From the NCBI GenBank assembly GCA_022818135.1, contig JAFMSR010000001.1:2173977-2237976 (forward strand): a stretch of DNA of 64,000 nt. Direction: 5' to 3'. Within the stretch, counting starts at the first letter, position 1, and each line of letters begins with the position of its first letter. The notes beneath the pieces are model-generated. The model made no database searches. It was given only the letters and a program-made list of their open reading frames with translations, and was not told the origin of the DNA. Below are positions 36,501-47,795 of the stretch, one piece after another. The stretch comes from Saxidomus purpurata. Taxonomy: Eukaryota; Mollusca; Bivalvia; Venerida; Veneridae. The position numbers were made by a program, and so were the translations under genes.

Positions 36501-39239
36501 TTCTACCATTGAACATTGTTTTTGAATGGTGAAATAAAATTTATTTGGTCATGTTTGTTTGCATTGTGCTCGAGTGTTACTAAAAATAGCTAAAATTTAC
36601 ATTTATAAATGAAATAAGACGCAAAACTTGAGGGGATTAGGTTTAAATGCCAAAGAAAAACAAATTTCAGAAAAGCTTTAGTAGTGAGCTTATTTTGGAG
36701 GAACATATTCAGTTTCAACATTTTTTAGATATTCCCTCATAGAAATTAGTAGTTCTGAGAGAAGTTTTTAATATAATCTGTAATTGTTACTTTGTATTTA
36801 CAGTCAACTTTGCAACACTTTTTATAACCACATACTTTTTTAAAGACTGAATAGTAGAAAAAAAAACAATGGAAAAAGAGATACAGTAAACTCTGTATGT
36901 ACATGTAACACGCTCATTGGGACCATTTAAATGTGTTCCTTATACACATATCAAGAGTATGTTATATCCGTTTCCGTAGCATATTCATAAAATGTGTTCC
37001 TTATACACATATCAAGAGTATGTTATATCCGTGTAGCATATTCATAAAATGTGTTCCTTATATAAAAAATTTAGCTGTATCTGGAGTCTTCATACAGAGT
37101 TTATTGTACAGTTACCTCTTAAAATGTCTAATTCAATATAAAGACAACATCTGAGGGACCAGGAACCAGTGCTACAATGTCATGTGCAATGAGAATTTAC
37201 TGTTTAAAGTAACATTTGAAAAATATATGTCCAAGAAAAACTTTCATTTACGAAAGCCAGTTTCACATCTTTCATTAAATTATTGTCAATGGAACATTTA
37301 CTGGTTTTGTAAGCTCATAGTGAAAGACCTAATAAACGTCTCCATGGACAAATAGCCACATATAATGATATTTCACCTAGACAGTTGACACATTTTGTAG
37401 AACATTGTGTAAATACATATACACTGGAACCTGTGTTATACAGCCAGCTGGGAGATACTTCAAAGATTGCATCTAAGAGTTTAGTACATGTATATTCATT
37501 TTAGAATTGGTTGTCTGGATATAGCTTGTCTAAGGGAGGTAGTTATTTCAGTTAATTTTATACTGATTTGTTTACTCTCGATTGCAAAACAAGTTCTTAC
37601 AACTTGTATTTATCGTACTTGAGACTCATTCCAGATGGAATATACCGGAGAGAGATCTGTGTCTTGCCAAAGGACACTACCACTATTAGGGCAGTGGTTG
37701 GGAGCGAACCCATGACCCTCTGATCCTGAGGCAAACGGGTTACCACTCCACCAAGATAGCACCACTTAGTTCAGGTGACTGTCAACACAGGTTCAACTGT
37801 AGATGTAAAACATTAGATAGAAAGTGCAGACTGATTGTTTGGTGGTAAAGATAAATAATGCAGTACTTATTATGAATAATGGCAATTGAAAAAGTACATA
37901 AAATAATAATCTTTATTTAACGAAGGTAACTCAATAAGCGAACAGGCTTATCTTACTTGAGGCCTTCAAACATTATACATATTCAAACATGCAAAATCAA
38001 AGACTGTTAAACAAACGCACAACATATATAAAAGAAATGAGCAAGTTTACCCGAGTTAAATATTAACTGTATAATAATATGTATGTAGCTATTGTATTCA
38101 AAATGCCAGTTTTTTCGGGACAGAAACAAGTCATTAATTTTGTTTGTTCTTTGGATTTCAGGCAATACAGGAACAGATGAAGTTGCATGGACAGGAGCCA
38201 GTATCTTTTCAAGATGTCAAAGATGAAATATTTGATATGGTCAAACCCTCTGACCCACTTAAAATCACTTTAGATGACTTAGTCACTTGGTAAGTCTTTG
38301 TCAGTCCTGGAACAGTGGTACAAAACTTAGTTCAACTATATCTTACACTGCTAATTTCTAAAGTGGACTTGTCCATCTTTCAATTTGGACAGAACCATTA
38401 GTTATTCAAAGGGGTGCTCACTGAAAATCCACTGACTCAATAGTAAACAGTGCAGATCATGATCTGATGATGTGCAAGTTGGTCATGATCTGCACTGATT
38501 GTAGATTAAGTTGCCACCAGCAGGTTTAGAATTAATCAGTCTGTTTAGTGACGGTGATAGCTGTAACAAATACAGGCAAACCTGTGAAAAAAGATCATGC
38601 AGATAAAATCTTAAAGCTGGTCTAAGCTGACATGTGGTCTTTATTCACAGGTTTTTTCATTACACATGAATAGTGTGTTTTCCCCATGCTTGCAAGATCT
38701 GTTAAAATAAGGGGTTGTCATAAACGCAGTTTCAACTATATGTTAATTTAATCACAGGAGCTGTGTGTACGACACAATTGAATTTATTACTAGGTTTCAA
38801 CTGAATTGAAGTGTTGTATACCTTTACATGATCCCTGTATTTTATGTCATTTTGTGCCAAACCTTATGCATACAATTCAGAGTAACAGTATGTCAGGGCC
38901 TAATTATGGTTTTCGTCTGAAAATTTATTTTTAATTTGTTAAAAATTTCTGTGAAAAGTACGTAACAGTAAGACATAATGTGTAATTTTTCCCAATGACG
39001 CAGAATGTGAAATCAGATGTACATGTGTAAGCAAATGATAATACATTGGTACAATTTTATATACATATAGTATACCTGTTATATATAGACTATTCCAGTA
39101 CCTACTTACTTGTTCCTTGTTTTATTTCAGTGGCAAGGGTGACACAGTTGTCAGTATATTAATAGATCTGAATGACTTCTGGACCTACGAGAACCGAGAA
39201 TATCTAGTCCCGGAAACTACAGACGAAGCAGATATATGA
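18484..39239 (+). CDS. PPP2R3C: Serine/threonine protein phosphatase 2A regulatory subunit B'' gamma (G5PR)
   Basis: Twelve exons join in frame: 18484-18529, 23669-23787, 24459-24563, 24811-24923, 26491-26659, 27141-27185, 29283-29426, 29991-30127, 30793-30868, 31408-31545, 38162-38289, 39131-39239. The protein is 442 aa (human 453) and closely matches the human subunit, e.g. YGRISIMQFFNYVMRKVWLH and YKTYLDFVLALENRKEP. It binds the PP2A scaffold and catalytic core and targets it; in animals it also binds the MCM3-associated protein GANP and acts at centrosomes. One canonical EF-hand loop lies at residues 279-290 (D279, D281, N283, S287, E290). Degenerate EF-like loops are DVAGQGYLKES and DVQQRGHLNVFS. 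All introns are GT-AG; the largest are intron 1 (5.1 kb) and intron 10 (6.6 kb). An in-frame ATG at 18445 could add 13 residues. Confidence 0.96.
18801..18849. repeat. 26-bp tandem duplication in PPP2R3C intron 1
   Basis: TTATTTACATTCGGGAAAAG… is present twice, at 18801 and 18827. Confidence 0.85.
19972..21511. mobile_element. hAT-like element, CAGGGCTTCC ends, in PPP2R3C intron 1
   Basis: The left end CAGGGCTTCCGTTAAG is inverse to the right end CTTAGTGGAAGCCCTG, and ATTCCAT flanks both (19965-19971 and 21512-21518). The 1.5-kb interior holds only short frames. The frame at 20565-20798 has a basic/acidic/proline stretch (KRKRNEETESTEPPPP) that could be a nuclear-localisation remnant. A GATGAT microsatellite lies at about 21346-21386. 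CAGGG ends are usual for hAT; the 7-bp duplication is one short of typical. Confidence 0.8.
21519..23668. other. Rest of PPP2R3C intron 1
   Basis: It contains a tRNA-like piece at 22044-22116 and a dispersed-repeat piece around 23380-23530 (inverse of 1440-2055). The duplicated phrase AAATTTTA-GGAAATAGCCG occurs at about 21713-21757. The 110-codon frame at 22913-23245 has no recognised similarity. Confidence 0.4.
22044..22116 (+). pseudogene. tRNA-Val-like decayed tRNA or SINE head
   Basis: An A-box-like CGATAGCGCAGTGTTATG, a loop CTTGACACA flanked by CCCG/CGGG, and a decayed B box (AGATCGAAACC) are present. The D loop and anticodon arm carry irregularities, so I do not call a functional tRNA. 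Confidence 0.45.
24161..24267. repeat. Hairpin MITE in PPP2R3C intron 2
   Basis: GCAAGACAGTTTTGATTGGT… and its reverse complement form 44-bp arms with one or two mismatches. A third partial copy, AAGACAGTTTTGAAAGG, follows at 24279. Confidence 0.85.
25322..26399. repeat. Mollusc-type dispersed repeat in PPP2R3C intron 4
   Basis: It opens TAGCTCACCTGACCACAAAG and closes CCAGGTGAGTGATATAGGGC…GGCCCTCTTGTT. Inside are three or four diverged tandem blocks (…ATTTAGC-TGTAGCATTGCCTAGTGGACCTCTACC…AAAATTGACCC…). The same closing end appears alone at 50871-50910. It stops 91 bp before exon 5. Confidence 0.75.
27474..27890. repeat. Dispersed repeat in PPP2R3C intron 6
   Basis: It begins with the phrase ATGCCCCCAATCAAAGATGG and contains GGTCACAGTGACCTTCAACA. 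This is the head of a very common mollusc repeat type; boundaries are approximate. The remaining intron to 29282 is AT-rich, with a T-tract at about 28351-28368 and a SINE tail at about 29060-29130. Confidence 0.55.
31640..31930. repeat. 'AAGGTCAAGGTCACACTT' dispersed repeat in PPP2R3C intron 10
   Basis: Two tandem blocks carry CATAGCTCAA-GGTCAAGGTC followed by an 'ACACATGA-ACCTTG' phrase. They are related to 47112-47795 and 62268-63095. Confidence 0.6.
33360..33386. repeat. T/G homopolymer-rich tract
   Basis: GTTTTTTTTGGGGGGAGGGG-type run within PPP2R3C intron 10. Confidence 0.8.
34457..35440. repeat. Dispersed repeat with several tandem blocks in PPP2R3C intron 10
   Basis: It opens CCCCTAGTTTCATTGATGAAG, with an internal AGTCCCCTACCAAAGCAATA at about 34688 and the inverse AGTAGGGGACTTCG at about 35420. 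Blocks of about 150 bp repeat TTCACA…GGGTGTGTCAT…CAAGGTC-CAC. Its 60-98 codon frames are repeat products. Confidence 0.65.
36929..37070. repeat. Three tandem units of about 60 bp in PPP2R3C intron 10
   Basis: AAATGTGTTCCTTATACACA…TATATCCGT…GTAGCATATTCAT is repeated at about 36929, 36990 and 37047 (the last partial). Confidence 0.85.
37655..37763 (-). repeat. tRNA-derived SINE
   Basis: On the minus strand, TTGGTGGAGTGGTAACCCG (A-box-like) and GGGTCATGGGTTCGCTCCC (B-box-like) are spaced as in tRNA-derived SINEs. Confidence 0.65.
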
Positions 39240-39633
39240 ACAGATTAATCATTGTACAGTTTAACAATATATAAAAAAACAGTGTCGACATAGACAAAGG
39301 TCATAATTAAAACTTACAACAAAATATAGTAGAATAACTTGAATATATCATGTTAAAGTCAGAACTACTTTTGATAGATGTCCATTACACGCTCTTGATC
39401 TAACAGAGCTCCAGCTTGGATTTAAAATTGATAGATACGACACTTGAGAGAGTGCACACAATTGTGATAAAAGGGCATTTTCAGATGCTCTATATTTTCT
39501 AGTTAAAATTTAACATTTATAACACCGATTTAGTTATCATGGTCATATCTTATCTCCCTTTATTTCTTATCTCCCTTTAAACTTTTGATGTGTTATAGAA
39601 AAGGAACCATAAAGTATTAAACAGGAAATCCAA

Positions 39634-39639
39634 AATAAA
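39634..39639 (+). promoter_or_regulatory. Poly(A) signal of PPP2R3C
   Basis: AATAAA lies 395 nt after the stop codon and before the MITE at 39724. Confidence 0.6.
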
Positions 39640-39723
39640 TATGTCCATTAATGTAAAATGCAAAGATATTTAAGGTACAAGAGAAAATTGCAGGGTATAC
39701 AAGAAAGCTTAAGATAGCTACAC

Positions 39724-40217
39724 TAGGGCTGTAACGAATACACTAAGGGGCGAATACAATACATATCACGAATACAGGGTGACTTATACGAATTTTTATT
39801 CATGAATATGAATACTATACCAAAATCACTGAACAAGTGAACATTATATGGCTTTTGCCTTTTAAACCCAGAAAGTTATGAAAAACATTTATTTAATGGT
39901 AAATCAACATCAAATATCCGACGACTTATCAAATCAATGTTTTTGAAACTATCCGCTAACCATTGTGGGTGGGGTATTACGACGAAATATTGCGAAATGA
40001 GCTACGAAACAGAAGCGTTTTCGGTAGATTTCTTCTGTTTTAGGTAAATTCAAATGATTTTAGTTTAAATCATGCATTTCTTATTTATATTCGTAAATAT
40101 TTGGTTGGCACATGGCGAATAAAGAATACAATTCGGGCACATTGCGAATAAAGAATACAATTCGGACAAAAGTGTATTAAACTACATCGAATATTCGAAT
40201 GTATCGTTACAGCCCTA
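39724..40217. mobile_element. hAT-like MITE downstream of PPP2R3C
   Basis: Ends TAGGGCTGTAACGAATACA and the complement of TAGGGCTGTAACGATACAT are flanked by AGCTACAC / AGCTGCAC (8 bp, one mismatch). Same end type as 4639-5066. Confidence 0.88.
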
Positions 40218-43168
40218 AGCTGCACTCTGGTTTTTTGTGCAGAATGGAGCACCATTTTACTTTTTCGTACATTTGGATAAATAGGATTTATCATTAGAAT
40301 GACGGAATTTTGTAATACATGAATTTTCCCACCGATGAAAGACATTCAGTTCTAGTAGCTCTGTTTCCAGTTCCTAACATTCTTTCTGTAATGCCTTTTT
40401 CCCCTGTCAAGTGATACTGCTTCGGTATAGTTAGCGATAAGGATCTGTCATGGTTGCCTTCCAAGATTTTACTATCCAAAGTTCATACTATCCGAGAACG
40501 TTTTTTCTATTTGTAACAGGAATATGATGTCAGATGAATAAAAACTGCGGAGCAGAACATTATTTCAGTCCATTCTAGATGATCATACTTGTCATTGTTA
40601 AACCTAGTCTTGCCATCTGATCACTCATATAATAAATATCTTTACATACATTATGCAGACAGACAATATATGGAATGCCACCTCTGTCAAAAAAATCCAA
40701 AAAGATGTGTTCAGCAACATCTGAGAAGGAGATCAGGCAAACTTTAATTTAATTACATATTTAGTTTTCAAATATGATTTTATGACATTTAAAATTTTTT
40801 ACTTGTAGCTTGACTGATTACGATACATATAGTTCTGTCAGAAGGATATTTGAACACTTATACAGTTAATAATTGATGCCTAAAATTGGGTTCAATGTCA
40901 GTGGCAGTGTGAGTGAAAAACATGGTAACACTATGTCATAGTAAATTTAGTTCAAATTAAATAGATTTGTAGAATTCTACTTATTAGTTCACCAGAGATG
41001 TGGGCTCTGATAAGAAGTCAGAATAGGGGGTTTATGTTGATCCTTAGGGACTGCTAATGTCAATCAGCATTTTTCTTTTTTATCATTTCCATAGGAATGA
41101 GTTTATATAGCTGCATGCCGTAAACTTTAGCTCTAAAATGTAGGGTCATTGATTCAAGTCTAGATTTTGGATAGCAGTCAGGTGCATGGTGGTTGGTATA
41201 ATAGATTCAGTCATCTACTGAGAAAATAGTTAGAAGTGAGTTTTCTAAGAGCTGGCACCTGCTCCCTAGGAAACAGTTTTGTTAAAATGACAGTAACTGT
41301 TGCAACGTGAAATAAAATATAATGTATGGAGTATTTTATCACAATTCAGCAGATCTTACAAGAATTTAAAAACTTACAACTTTTTATGCAATTACCCATT
41401 GCTTTTGTTTTTAAAAAAATGATGTAAAAATCCTACAAACACAAAACTTTGTTGAACTTACTGCAAGAAACAGCGGTATGGTTTACTGAAAGTCAGAATT
41501 ATACTGAAAATACTGCTGCAAATGACCGTGAAATCCAAGACACAACATAAATTCTGTCTCATTTTCAAGGCAAGGTTTTAAAGCACCTTTTCTTCAAATG
41601 AATATATTTGTCAAGGTGACTTTCCACTTAAAGAAACAAACAGAAAAGCAATTGAGGACTTAACTGTTTCATTTGATTATGTGATATGTTAATGCCGTCC
41701 TTTAGTGTATGTGTCACAGTGCATTTAATGGTTTATTTTCACGTTTGTTTTGTAATTCTGTGGTGCGCATTAACCAGGAAACTGTTTTTGTTTCATTAAT
41801 ATACCTTATTTTGTAGAATGAATGCTGTATGATTATACTAAATTATTGCTGTATTAAAATTTGTTTTCATATACAAGAGGAAAAGTGACTTGTATGTGTA
41901 AATCTGATATGTTACTTGACTTAGAAAGGTTTTGTATACATTTGTATATGTAAAGTAGGTGTGTGTTTAACTTTTACACTCAACAAGTTCAGGACTTTGG
42001 TTATTAAACCGTTTACTTGCTTTACACAGTTTCATCCTCAAACTTTGGATATATGAAATCCTGCAAAATTTTAAGATTCTTTATAAAATTGTGTTTCGGA
42101 TTTAGATTGACTATCAGGGGCGTACCTGGGTGAAATTGAAGTTTATGCCAGAGCTGAGCTGCAAGTGTGTGTGCAGGAAGGGAATCACTTTCCTCACTAG
42201 CGAGTAAAGTATGAAAAGGTTTTATAATAAAAGGGCCACATCTGTTCAATACAGGACTGGCAAAACAAATAGCATAAAAACATGATAAAGCACATGAACT
42301 GTCTTGAGAATGTAGGATTAATTGTTTAGATTTTGGTAAAAGAGCGTGACTGAATGAAGGCTGAGAGAAAAATTTGCTGAGTTAATGTTCAAGTTATATT
42401 CTCATATAAGAGAAATGTCACACTTGATTGGTTTGATTAATCAAGCTTTGTCCAGTCTCAACAGATTTGTATCATGTTAGTAGTTGAATTTAGGATGTAT
42501 TTCTGTTCCATATGTGTTTTAGCTCTAGATTATTTGATGCAATTCAAAAGATTTTTTTCTCTGTCTAACACTGCCTTTATGAATCTAATGTGTATACATC
42601 TAAAGAATTAGCATTTATTTTGTAAATAAACTAATTTGATGATAAAAGATCATTTCTCTTCTTTTTGTCTTTGATAAAATTCAACAGTATATGATTAAAG
42701 TGGTGATAATCAGCCAACATGGGAATAAAACAAGCGGCGATTTACAACAAGTAACTGATTTGCATAGATTCCTTACCTTAAATGCTACTGTTGAGAATGT
42801 ATGTTTACTTCATGTGAACACTTTCAAATAATCTGGTGTGCGATTCCTATCAAGAAGTTCACACATAAACTTGTCTTCGTGGTATCATCAGATATTAAGA
42901 AATAGGTAATTGACGACAGATTTACACTGTTACCAATCTGATTCTCCTTATGACCTTGACCTTAGATCTGCTCGCCTCTAAATTAGTAGAACACATCTGC
43001 TAGGCTTGTATAAATGTATTTGTAATTGTAAATAGGAGTTTTAAAATTAAGAAAATGTCATATAAAGTTTTTATGAATAACTTGTTTTAACAACCACCTT
43101 TTTCTCAACATAACTGTAGCATATAAGTTGAATGACAGCCTTTTAGGACTACTGATAAAACAAGACTA
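40218..43168. other. Gene-free interval
   Basis: Long AT-rich stretch. A decayed SINE-like piece is at about 41105-41290. Short frames (86, 61 and 75 codons) have no recognised similarity and no supporting splice pattern. Confidence 0.45.
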
Positions 43169-43321
43169 CAATGGGGCACCGTTTTATTATTTTATGCACT
43201 TTTGTGATCGCTCATTCAAATATGTGACATCACCTAGTTTGTCTATGATAACATATCACGCATTCCCTTTGAATTGGTAATACCACAAAAGTGCATTAAA
43301 AAGTAAAACGGTACCCCATTG
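43169..43321. mobile_element. Small MITE, CAATGGGG-ACCGTTTTA ends
   Basis: CAATGGGGCACCGTTTTATT…GCACTTTTGTG at the left is inverse to CACAAAAGTGCATTAAAAAG…CGGTACCCCATTG at the right (about 38 bp, few mismatches). No clear duplication was seen. Confidence 0.8.
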
Positions 43322-43358
43322 AGAAAACCACAGACAAAGAGGGTATCCCTGTGATTCG

Positions 43359-44191
43359 ATTAAGGTAGTGGGGGTCTAATGGACACTATTCCAAAACACA
43401 TTAAATTTAATATTTATATGATCTACATCTGTTAACCGACTAGTGTGCAAAATTTAAAGACATTTCACCGTTTAATTAAAAATTAATTCCATTTTTTGTT
43501 ACCCTACCCCCACTTGAGAAATACTGACCATATTAAAAAGTACCATAAAAGTTCAAATAGGTATGTTTGCAAGTATCTATTTACTTTTTAAAAATTCCAG
43601 GTTCAAAAAGTATTGCAAGCAATGTAGAATTACAAAACATGAATTATAATTCTACAAGCTAACATTGTAACAAAAAATGTGCAATAATGCCAAAAACTAG
43701 GGTATACATTTGCCTAATTTTGCCATGAGACTATCACACATGTACATATACACGACTGTAGCAAAAGATTCGGAGTAGGGCCATCACTATTGATTATAAA
43801 ACTTTTTATAAGTAGTATATGATTTGAAATATAAGAAAAAAATAAAATGTTTTACCGTCTACTTTTTTGAGATATTCAACTTTTTAAAATGAGCACGGTC
43901 ATTTTTGTATTTTCAAGTATCTGTACAGCTTGATAAAATCAAGGAAAATTAAGATACAGTTTTCAAATCTTGTAAAATGGCTTAATTTTTGCATGTTATT
44001 CAATTTGATCACTAAAAAAGAAAAATAATGAAAAAAGTTTTGGCTGCTTCGGGTTGAACTCAGGACCTCTTGATCTCAAAGCGACGCTCTAACCACTGCG
44101 CCACAGTACAAAATAGGTACAGCTATAAAATCCAAAGTATTCCAAATGATCCTTAAACAGGAAGTACTCATTACACATCCACTACCTTAAT
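43359..44191. mobile_element. TIR element ATTAAGGTAGTGG
   Basis: ATTAAGGTAGTGGGGGTCTA at the left and the complement of ATTAAGGTAGTGGATGTGTA at the right bound 833 bp. It contains a minus-strand tRNA-like sequence at 44042-44107 and no long frame. A stub of the same end (ACTACCTTAAT) occurs near 52602. Confidence 0.65.
44042..44107 (-). repeat. tRNA-like SINE head
   Basis: On the minus strand, TGTGGCGCAGTGGTTAGAGC (A box) and GGTCCTGAGTTCAACCC (B box), with a loop around TTTGAGATC. Acceptor pairing is poor. Confidence 0.55.
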
Positions 44192-44531
44192 GTCTTGTTT
44201 CGAACTAAAAACCATTGTGGGGGCGGTGAATACATTAAATCCACGTGTAATGGGCAAATACTTCAGGAGCCATTATCTTGCTTTTATCGAAGTTTATGGC
44301 TGGGAGCGATGGCTGTAACCATCTAGTACTACTCTTACTCTCTTAACACATTCATATCATGTATAATAGCATTTTCCTTCAACAACTGCCCCGACCTCCC
44401 AGTTATGATCAGATACTGATTGTTTGGAGTATCCCCATAGATGTACGTGTTATGTATGTACGATCCCTGCTGTAACTGATCAGTGATACATTAGCACGCT
44501 GGCAAAAAAAACGAAGGTTTTTAACAGTATG

Positions 44532-44537
44532 TTTATT
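44532..44537 (-). promoter_or_regulatory. Poly(A) signal of GPX copy A
   Basis: AATAAA on the minus strand, 64 nt beyond the SECIS element. Confidence 0.7.
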
Positions 44538-44601
44538 AATGAGATTTCCTGGTAAATCAAAATGTGTACAAATTTGTTTAATGAAAACAGTACAAAATTA
44601 A

Positions 44602-44652
44602 CATCATGTAGTGCCTAACTGAAGATGTCAGTTTTCAAGGCACTCCAATCAT
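44602..44652 (-). promoter_or_regulatory. SECIS element (form 2) of GPX copy A
   Basis: On the minus strand, in order: ATGA, 13 nt of helix strand, AAAA, an apical hairpin CTGA…TCAG, 12 nt of returning strand, TGATG. GTGCCT pairs with AGGCAC in helix II. The ATGA/TGA quartet, the unpaired A's about 12 bp above it and the extra apical helix are the defining SECIS features. It lies 337 nt after the stop codon. It recruits SBP2 and eEFSec so that TGA at 46736-46738 is read as selenocysteine. Confidence 0.93.
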
Positions 44653-44989
44653 ACAATGCTGTTCTTATAAACATTATTTGTACACATTTCAATATGTAAC
44701 TGTGAACACAACTTGAATAAACATTGGTTTACATATGTACATTATAACACATAATATTTGTATTGGTGAGTACATACCCATCACATTAACTATTCATGTA
44801 ATGCCTGTAACATTTAACTCGAGCACAAAATGCAAAATGAGAGAAATTGACAAATAAAATAAATTGAATTTTCACACATTTTCAAAATAAATGAATTTTC
44901 GCTTTCGCAAGTATTTACAAAAAACTGGTAATGCTGTGAGGTACAAATGCACATACTTAAAAAAATGTCACCCACGTATCTAAACTGTT

Positions 44990-46861
44990 CTAAACTTTGT
45001 ATTTTTCAATGAGATCTTGTATATCACTTTGAATGTTGCTAGTTTCAAAACGTCTGCTATAGCGTTTGTATGGAACGCCATCGGGTCGAATCAGAAATTT
45101 TTCAAAATTCCAGGCTATATCAGTTCTTGTCACAGGTTCCCAGATGATCAGGTGTTTACTGTCCATGAATGATGCATTATCGTCACTGGGTACTGGCAAA
45201 GACCGACGTAGGAATTCAAACAGCGGATGAGAATCTTTGCCGTTAACAATGCATTTCTCCATTATAGGAAATTTGGGTTCGTACATATTTCCAGGACGGA
45301 CATATTTCAGAGAATCGTAGATTTCTTCACCGTTCGCATTTTCCTGCAATGTAAGTTATAAAAGTTTGTATACATAAGTGCATAAGAAGAATGTACGTGT
45401 ACGCATATGGTTGGCCATCGCCACCAAAAAAAGCCGCGGTAAAAATATTTTAGCTCCGGCATAAATATGATTTTAGCCGCGGCCTAAGTCCGGCATAAGT
45501 ATGATTTAAGCCGCGGTTAAAATATTTTAGCTCCGATAAAAATGCGATTTTTGCCGCGGCTTAAATCATATTTATGCCGGAGCTTAAATATTTATGCCGC
45601 GGCTAAAATCATATTTATGCCGGAGCTAAAATATTTTTACCGCGGCTTAATTAATTATTTTTGGTGGCGATGGCCAACCATATACGCAAGTGGTTAATGA
45701 AAATACCCCTGCTAAATCGCTTCAATGCAATGTAGGCCAACAGACTTCAATGCTGTGAAGCATGTACTTGTTAAAAGTCAAAATCTTGACTTAAATGTCA
45801 GGTTTTAGACTACAGCAAAAAAGAGGTAGATCTAGATATGATCAGTGACATCGCAAAACACAACAGAGCATCACCAGGGTATGAAACATGTATGATTTAA
45901 TTCTCTTTTTCGAAAAAAATCAAAAAAATTCTAAATCTGATTCCTTCCTCGGCTGCGTCTACAAAGAACGTTTATTTAAACCAATATAGAGTAATACCCA
46001 TTTCCATTAATGTACAAAAATCCACGTTAATCCCAAGTCGGCTTATATAGTTATTACTACAGCTTAAACTATCAGTTTCAAAACCAATGTACTAGTATAT
46101 AACGTGAGCAAGTTAGATGACGCATCAATACATAAAATAAGTTGATATATTTGATTGCGTCAAGTAAATGTACTTTACATGTTCCGAATTCACGTACACG
46201 ATTTTGATCGAATGTGGTGTCTGATGCAACTGACATCAGAAGGTCAATAGGATGTTTTACATGAGGTAGCTTCCACTGTGTACGTGATGATATGAAAAGT
46301 CTAGATGTGACTCTGACCCGAACGGCGACATCACCTAGAGCAGTTATAGCTCATGGACTTATATAGGCCCTAACCTTAACAAAATCAGTTAGAACATGGT
46401 TAACATTTACACATTGTGCGTTTAAATGTCTAGATTTCTCTTTTTTTCTGTTTTGTAAACACTGACGTTTGGCAACGAGATCAATGCAAAATATAAATTC
46501 TAAGTTACTATCTCCTATGTATGGTCTAGTCTAGTAGATCTAATATAATATATTACAATTTTATATTCCTGATCTAGCCTACAGTAGTTTATTATTTTTA
46601 TGTTTTTATATGATAAAGAAAACATTAGCTTACCTGGTGTCCAAACTGGTTACACGGGAAGCCCAAGACGACGAGTTTATCAGCGAATTTCGCGACCAAC
46701 TCGTTCATCTGGGTGTAATCCCGTGTGGTCGTTCCTCAGAGGGACGCTACATTTTCCACCAGAACAACCTTTCCTTTGTATTGACTTAATTCCACAGTCT
46801 GTCCTCTCAGCGTCTTACAAGCCAATCCGAAGATGCTGTTAATCACAGTTTTGCCTGCCAT
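44990..46861 (-). CDS. GPX: Selenoprotein glutathione peroxidase, GPX1/2 type, copy A
   Basis: Two coding exons on the minus strand: 46861-46634 (76 codons, donor GTAAGC) and 45343-44990 (117 codons plus TAG, acceptor TTGCAG), phase 0. Reading the in-frame TGA at 46738-46736 as selenocysteine gives 193 aa. The active site is [19 protein letters not shown] with Sec42; the other catalytic residues are Gln76 (FGHQ), Trp154 and Asn155 (AWNFEKFL). GPX1/2 enzymes reduce hydrogen peroxide and organic hydroperoxides with glutathione. The long form with EKC-VNG…HPLFEFLRR is the tetrameric GPX1/2 group rather than monomeric GPX4. No signal peptide is seen, so it is probably cytosolic. The intron (45344-46633) carries a fold-back transposon. 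The paralogue is 3 kb upstream on the same strand. GPX1 versus GPX2 cannot be decided. Confidence 0.96.
45406..45682. mobile_element. Fold-back element, TATGG ends, 6-bp TSD TACGCA, in GPX copy A intron
   Basis: TATGGTTGGCCATCGCCACC… and its reverse complement form arms of about 135 bp, almost the whole 277-bp element. TACGCA stands just outside both ends (45400-45405 and 45683-45688). The arms are built of repeated pieces (AGCTCCGGCATAAATATGAT, TTTAGCCGCGGC) in alternating order. Confidence 0.93.
46736..46738 (-). other. GPX: Selenocysteine codon (TGA) of GPX copy A
   Basis: The in-frame TGA stands between CTC (Leu41) and GGA (Gly43), exactly where GPX1 family members carry Sec. A matching SECIS is present downstream, so it is recoding, not a nonsense mutation. 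Confidence 0.95.
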
Positions 46862-47111
46862 TTCTAGCTTCACGTGTTCAGTGTGCGATTCACTATTGAT
46901 TGATTACAAAATCTCTACATAACCTTGTGTGTGGGTGACCTTTACACAGGGGAGAAAACTCTTACTTGTGTCGTTCATTTATTCCAATGCAGTTAATGAT
47001 CTTCAGATCTTCGCGCCAAAATTTTATCTTAACTAGAAACCTCGCAAGTGCTGCACTGATAAAACGATGATATTTAAGTTGATCCACTTCTAGATCTTCT
47101 TGACACGTTTT
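46862..47111. other. 5' flank of GPX copy A
   Basis: No TATA box or antioxidant-response element could be named with confidence. Confidence 0.3.
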
Positions 47112-47795
47112 TATGCTCCGAAGCAGCGTATTATTAAATCGCACCGTCCGTCTGTTTGTCCGTCCGCCTTTGCACATTGATTTGTGTCTGGACTGTAACT
47201 TAGTCATGCATTGAAGGATTTTGAAATGTCTAGCACATCAAGACGACGTGTAGCGTGCAAGACCCACGTCCCTACATCAAAGGTCAAGGTCACACTTAGA
47301 GTTTAAAGGTAACTGAATCCTGTATATATGCATACATTCGTGTCCGGACTGTAACTTTGTCATGATTGATTGATTTTAGAATAACTTGGCACAAATGTTC
47401 ACCTCATCAAGCCGATGTTCGTCTGCAAGACCCCCGTCCCTACCCCTCAAGGTCAAGGTCCCTTAGAGTTTAGGTAATTACCTGTATTGCCCGTGTCCGG
47501 ACTGTAACTTTGTCATGATTGATTGATTTTAGAATAACTTGGCACAAATGTTCAGCACATCATTGTGACAATGTGTTGTGTGCAAGAACCCTGTCCCTAC
47601 CTCAAAGGTCAAGGTCACACTTAGTGTTTAAAAGTACATGTAATGGAATACTGTATGCATGGAAACTCTGTCATGCATGGAAGGATTTTAAAGTTACATA
47701 GCACAATTATTGAGCACATGGAGAAGACACAGATTGCGATACACCTCTTTCGGGGGTATCGTCACTTGGTAGGGACAGCTCTTGTTCTGCATACA
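47112..47795. repeat. Dispersed 'AAGGTCAAGGTCACACTTAGAG' repeat
   Basis: It begins TTTATGCTCCGAAGCAGCG with GTCCGTCTGTTTGTCCGTCC and runs through three or four tandem blocks (GGACTGTAACTTTGTCATG…CCCTACCTCAAAGG). The same family occurs at 62268-63095. Its frames are repeat products. Confidence 0.75.

Noticed and set aside
46600..46842. Plus-strand 80-codon frame over GPX copy A exon 1
   Set aside because: It is antisense to a clear selenoprotein exon; it is open only by chance.
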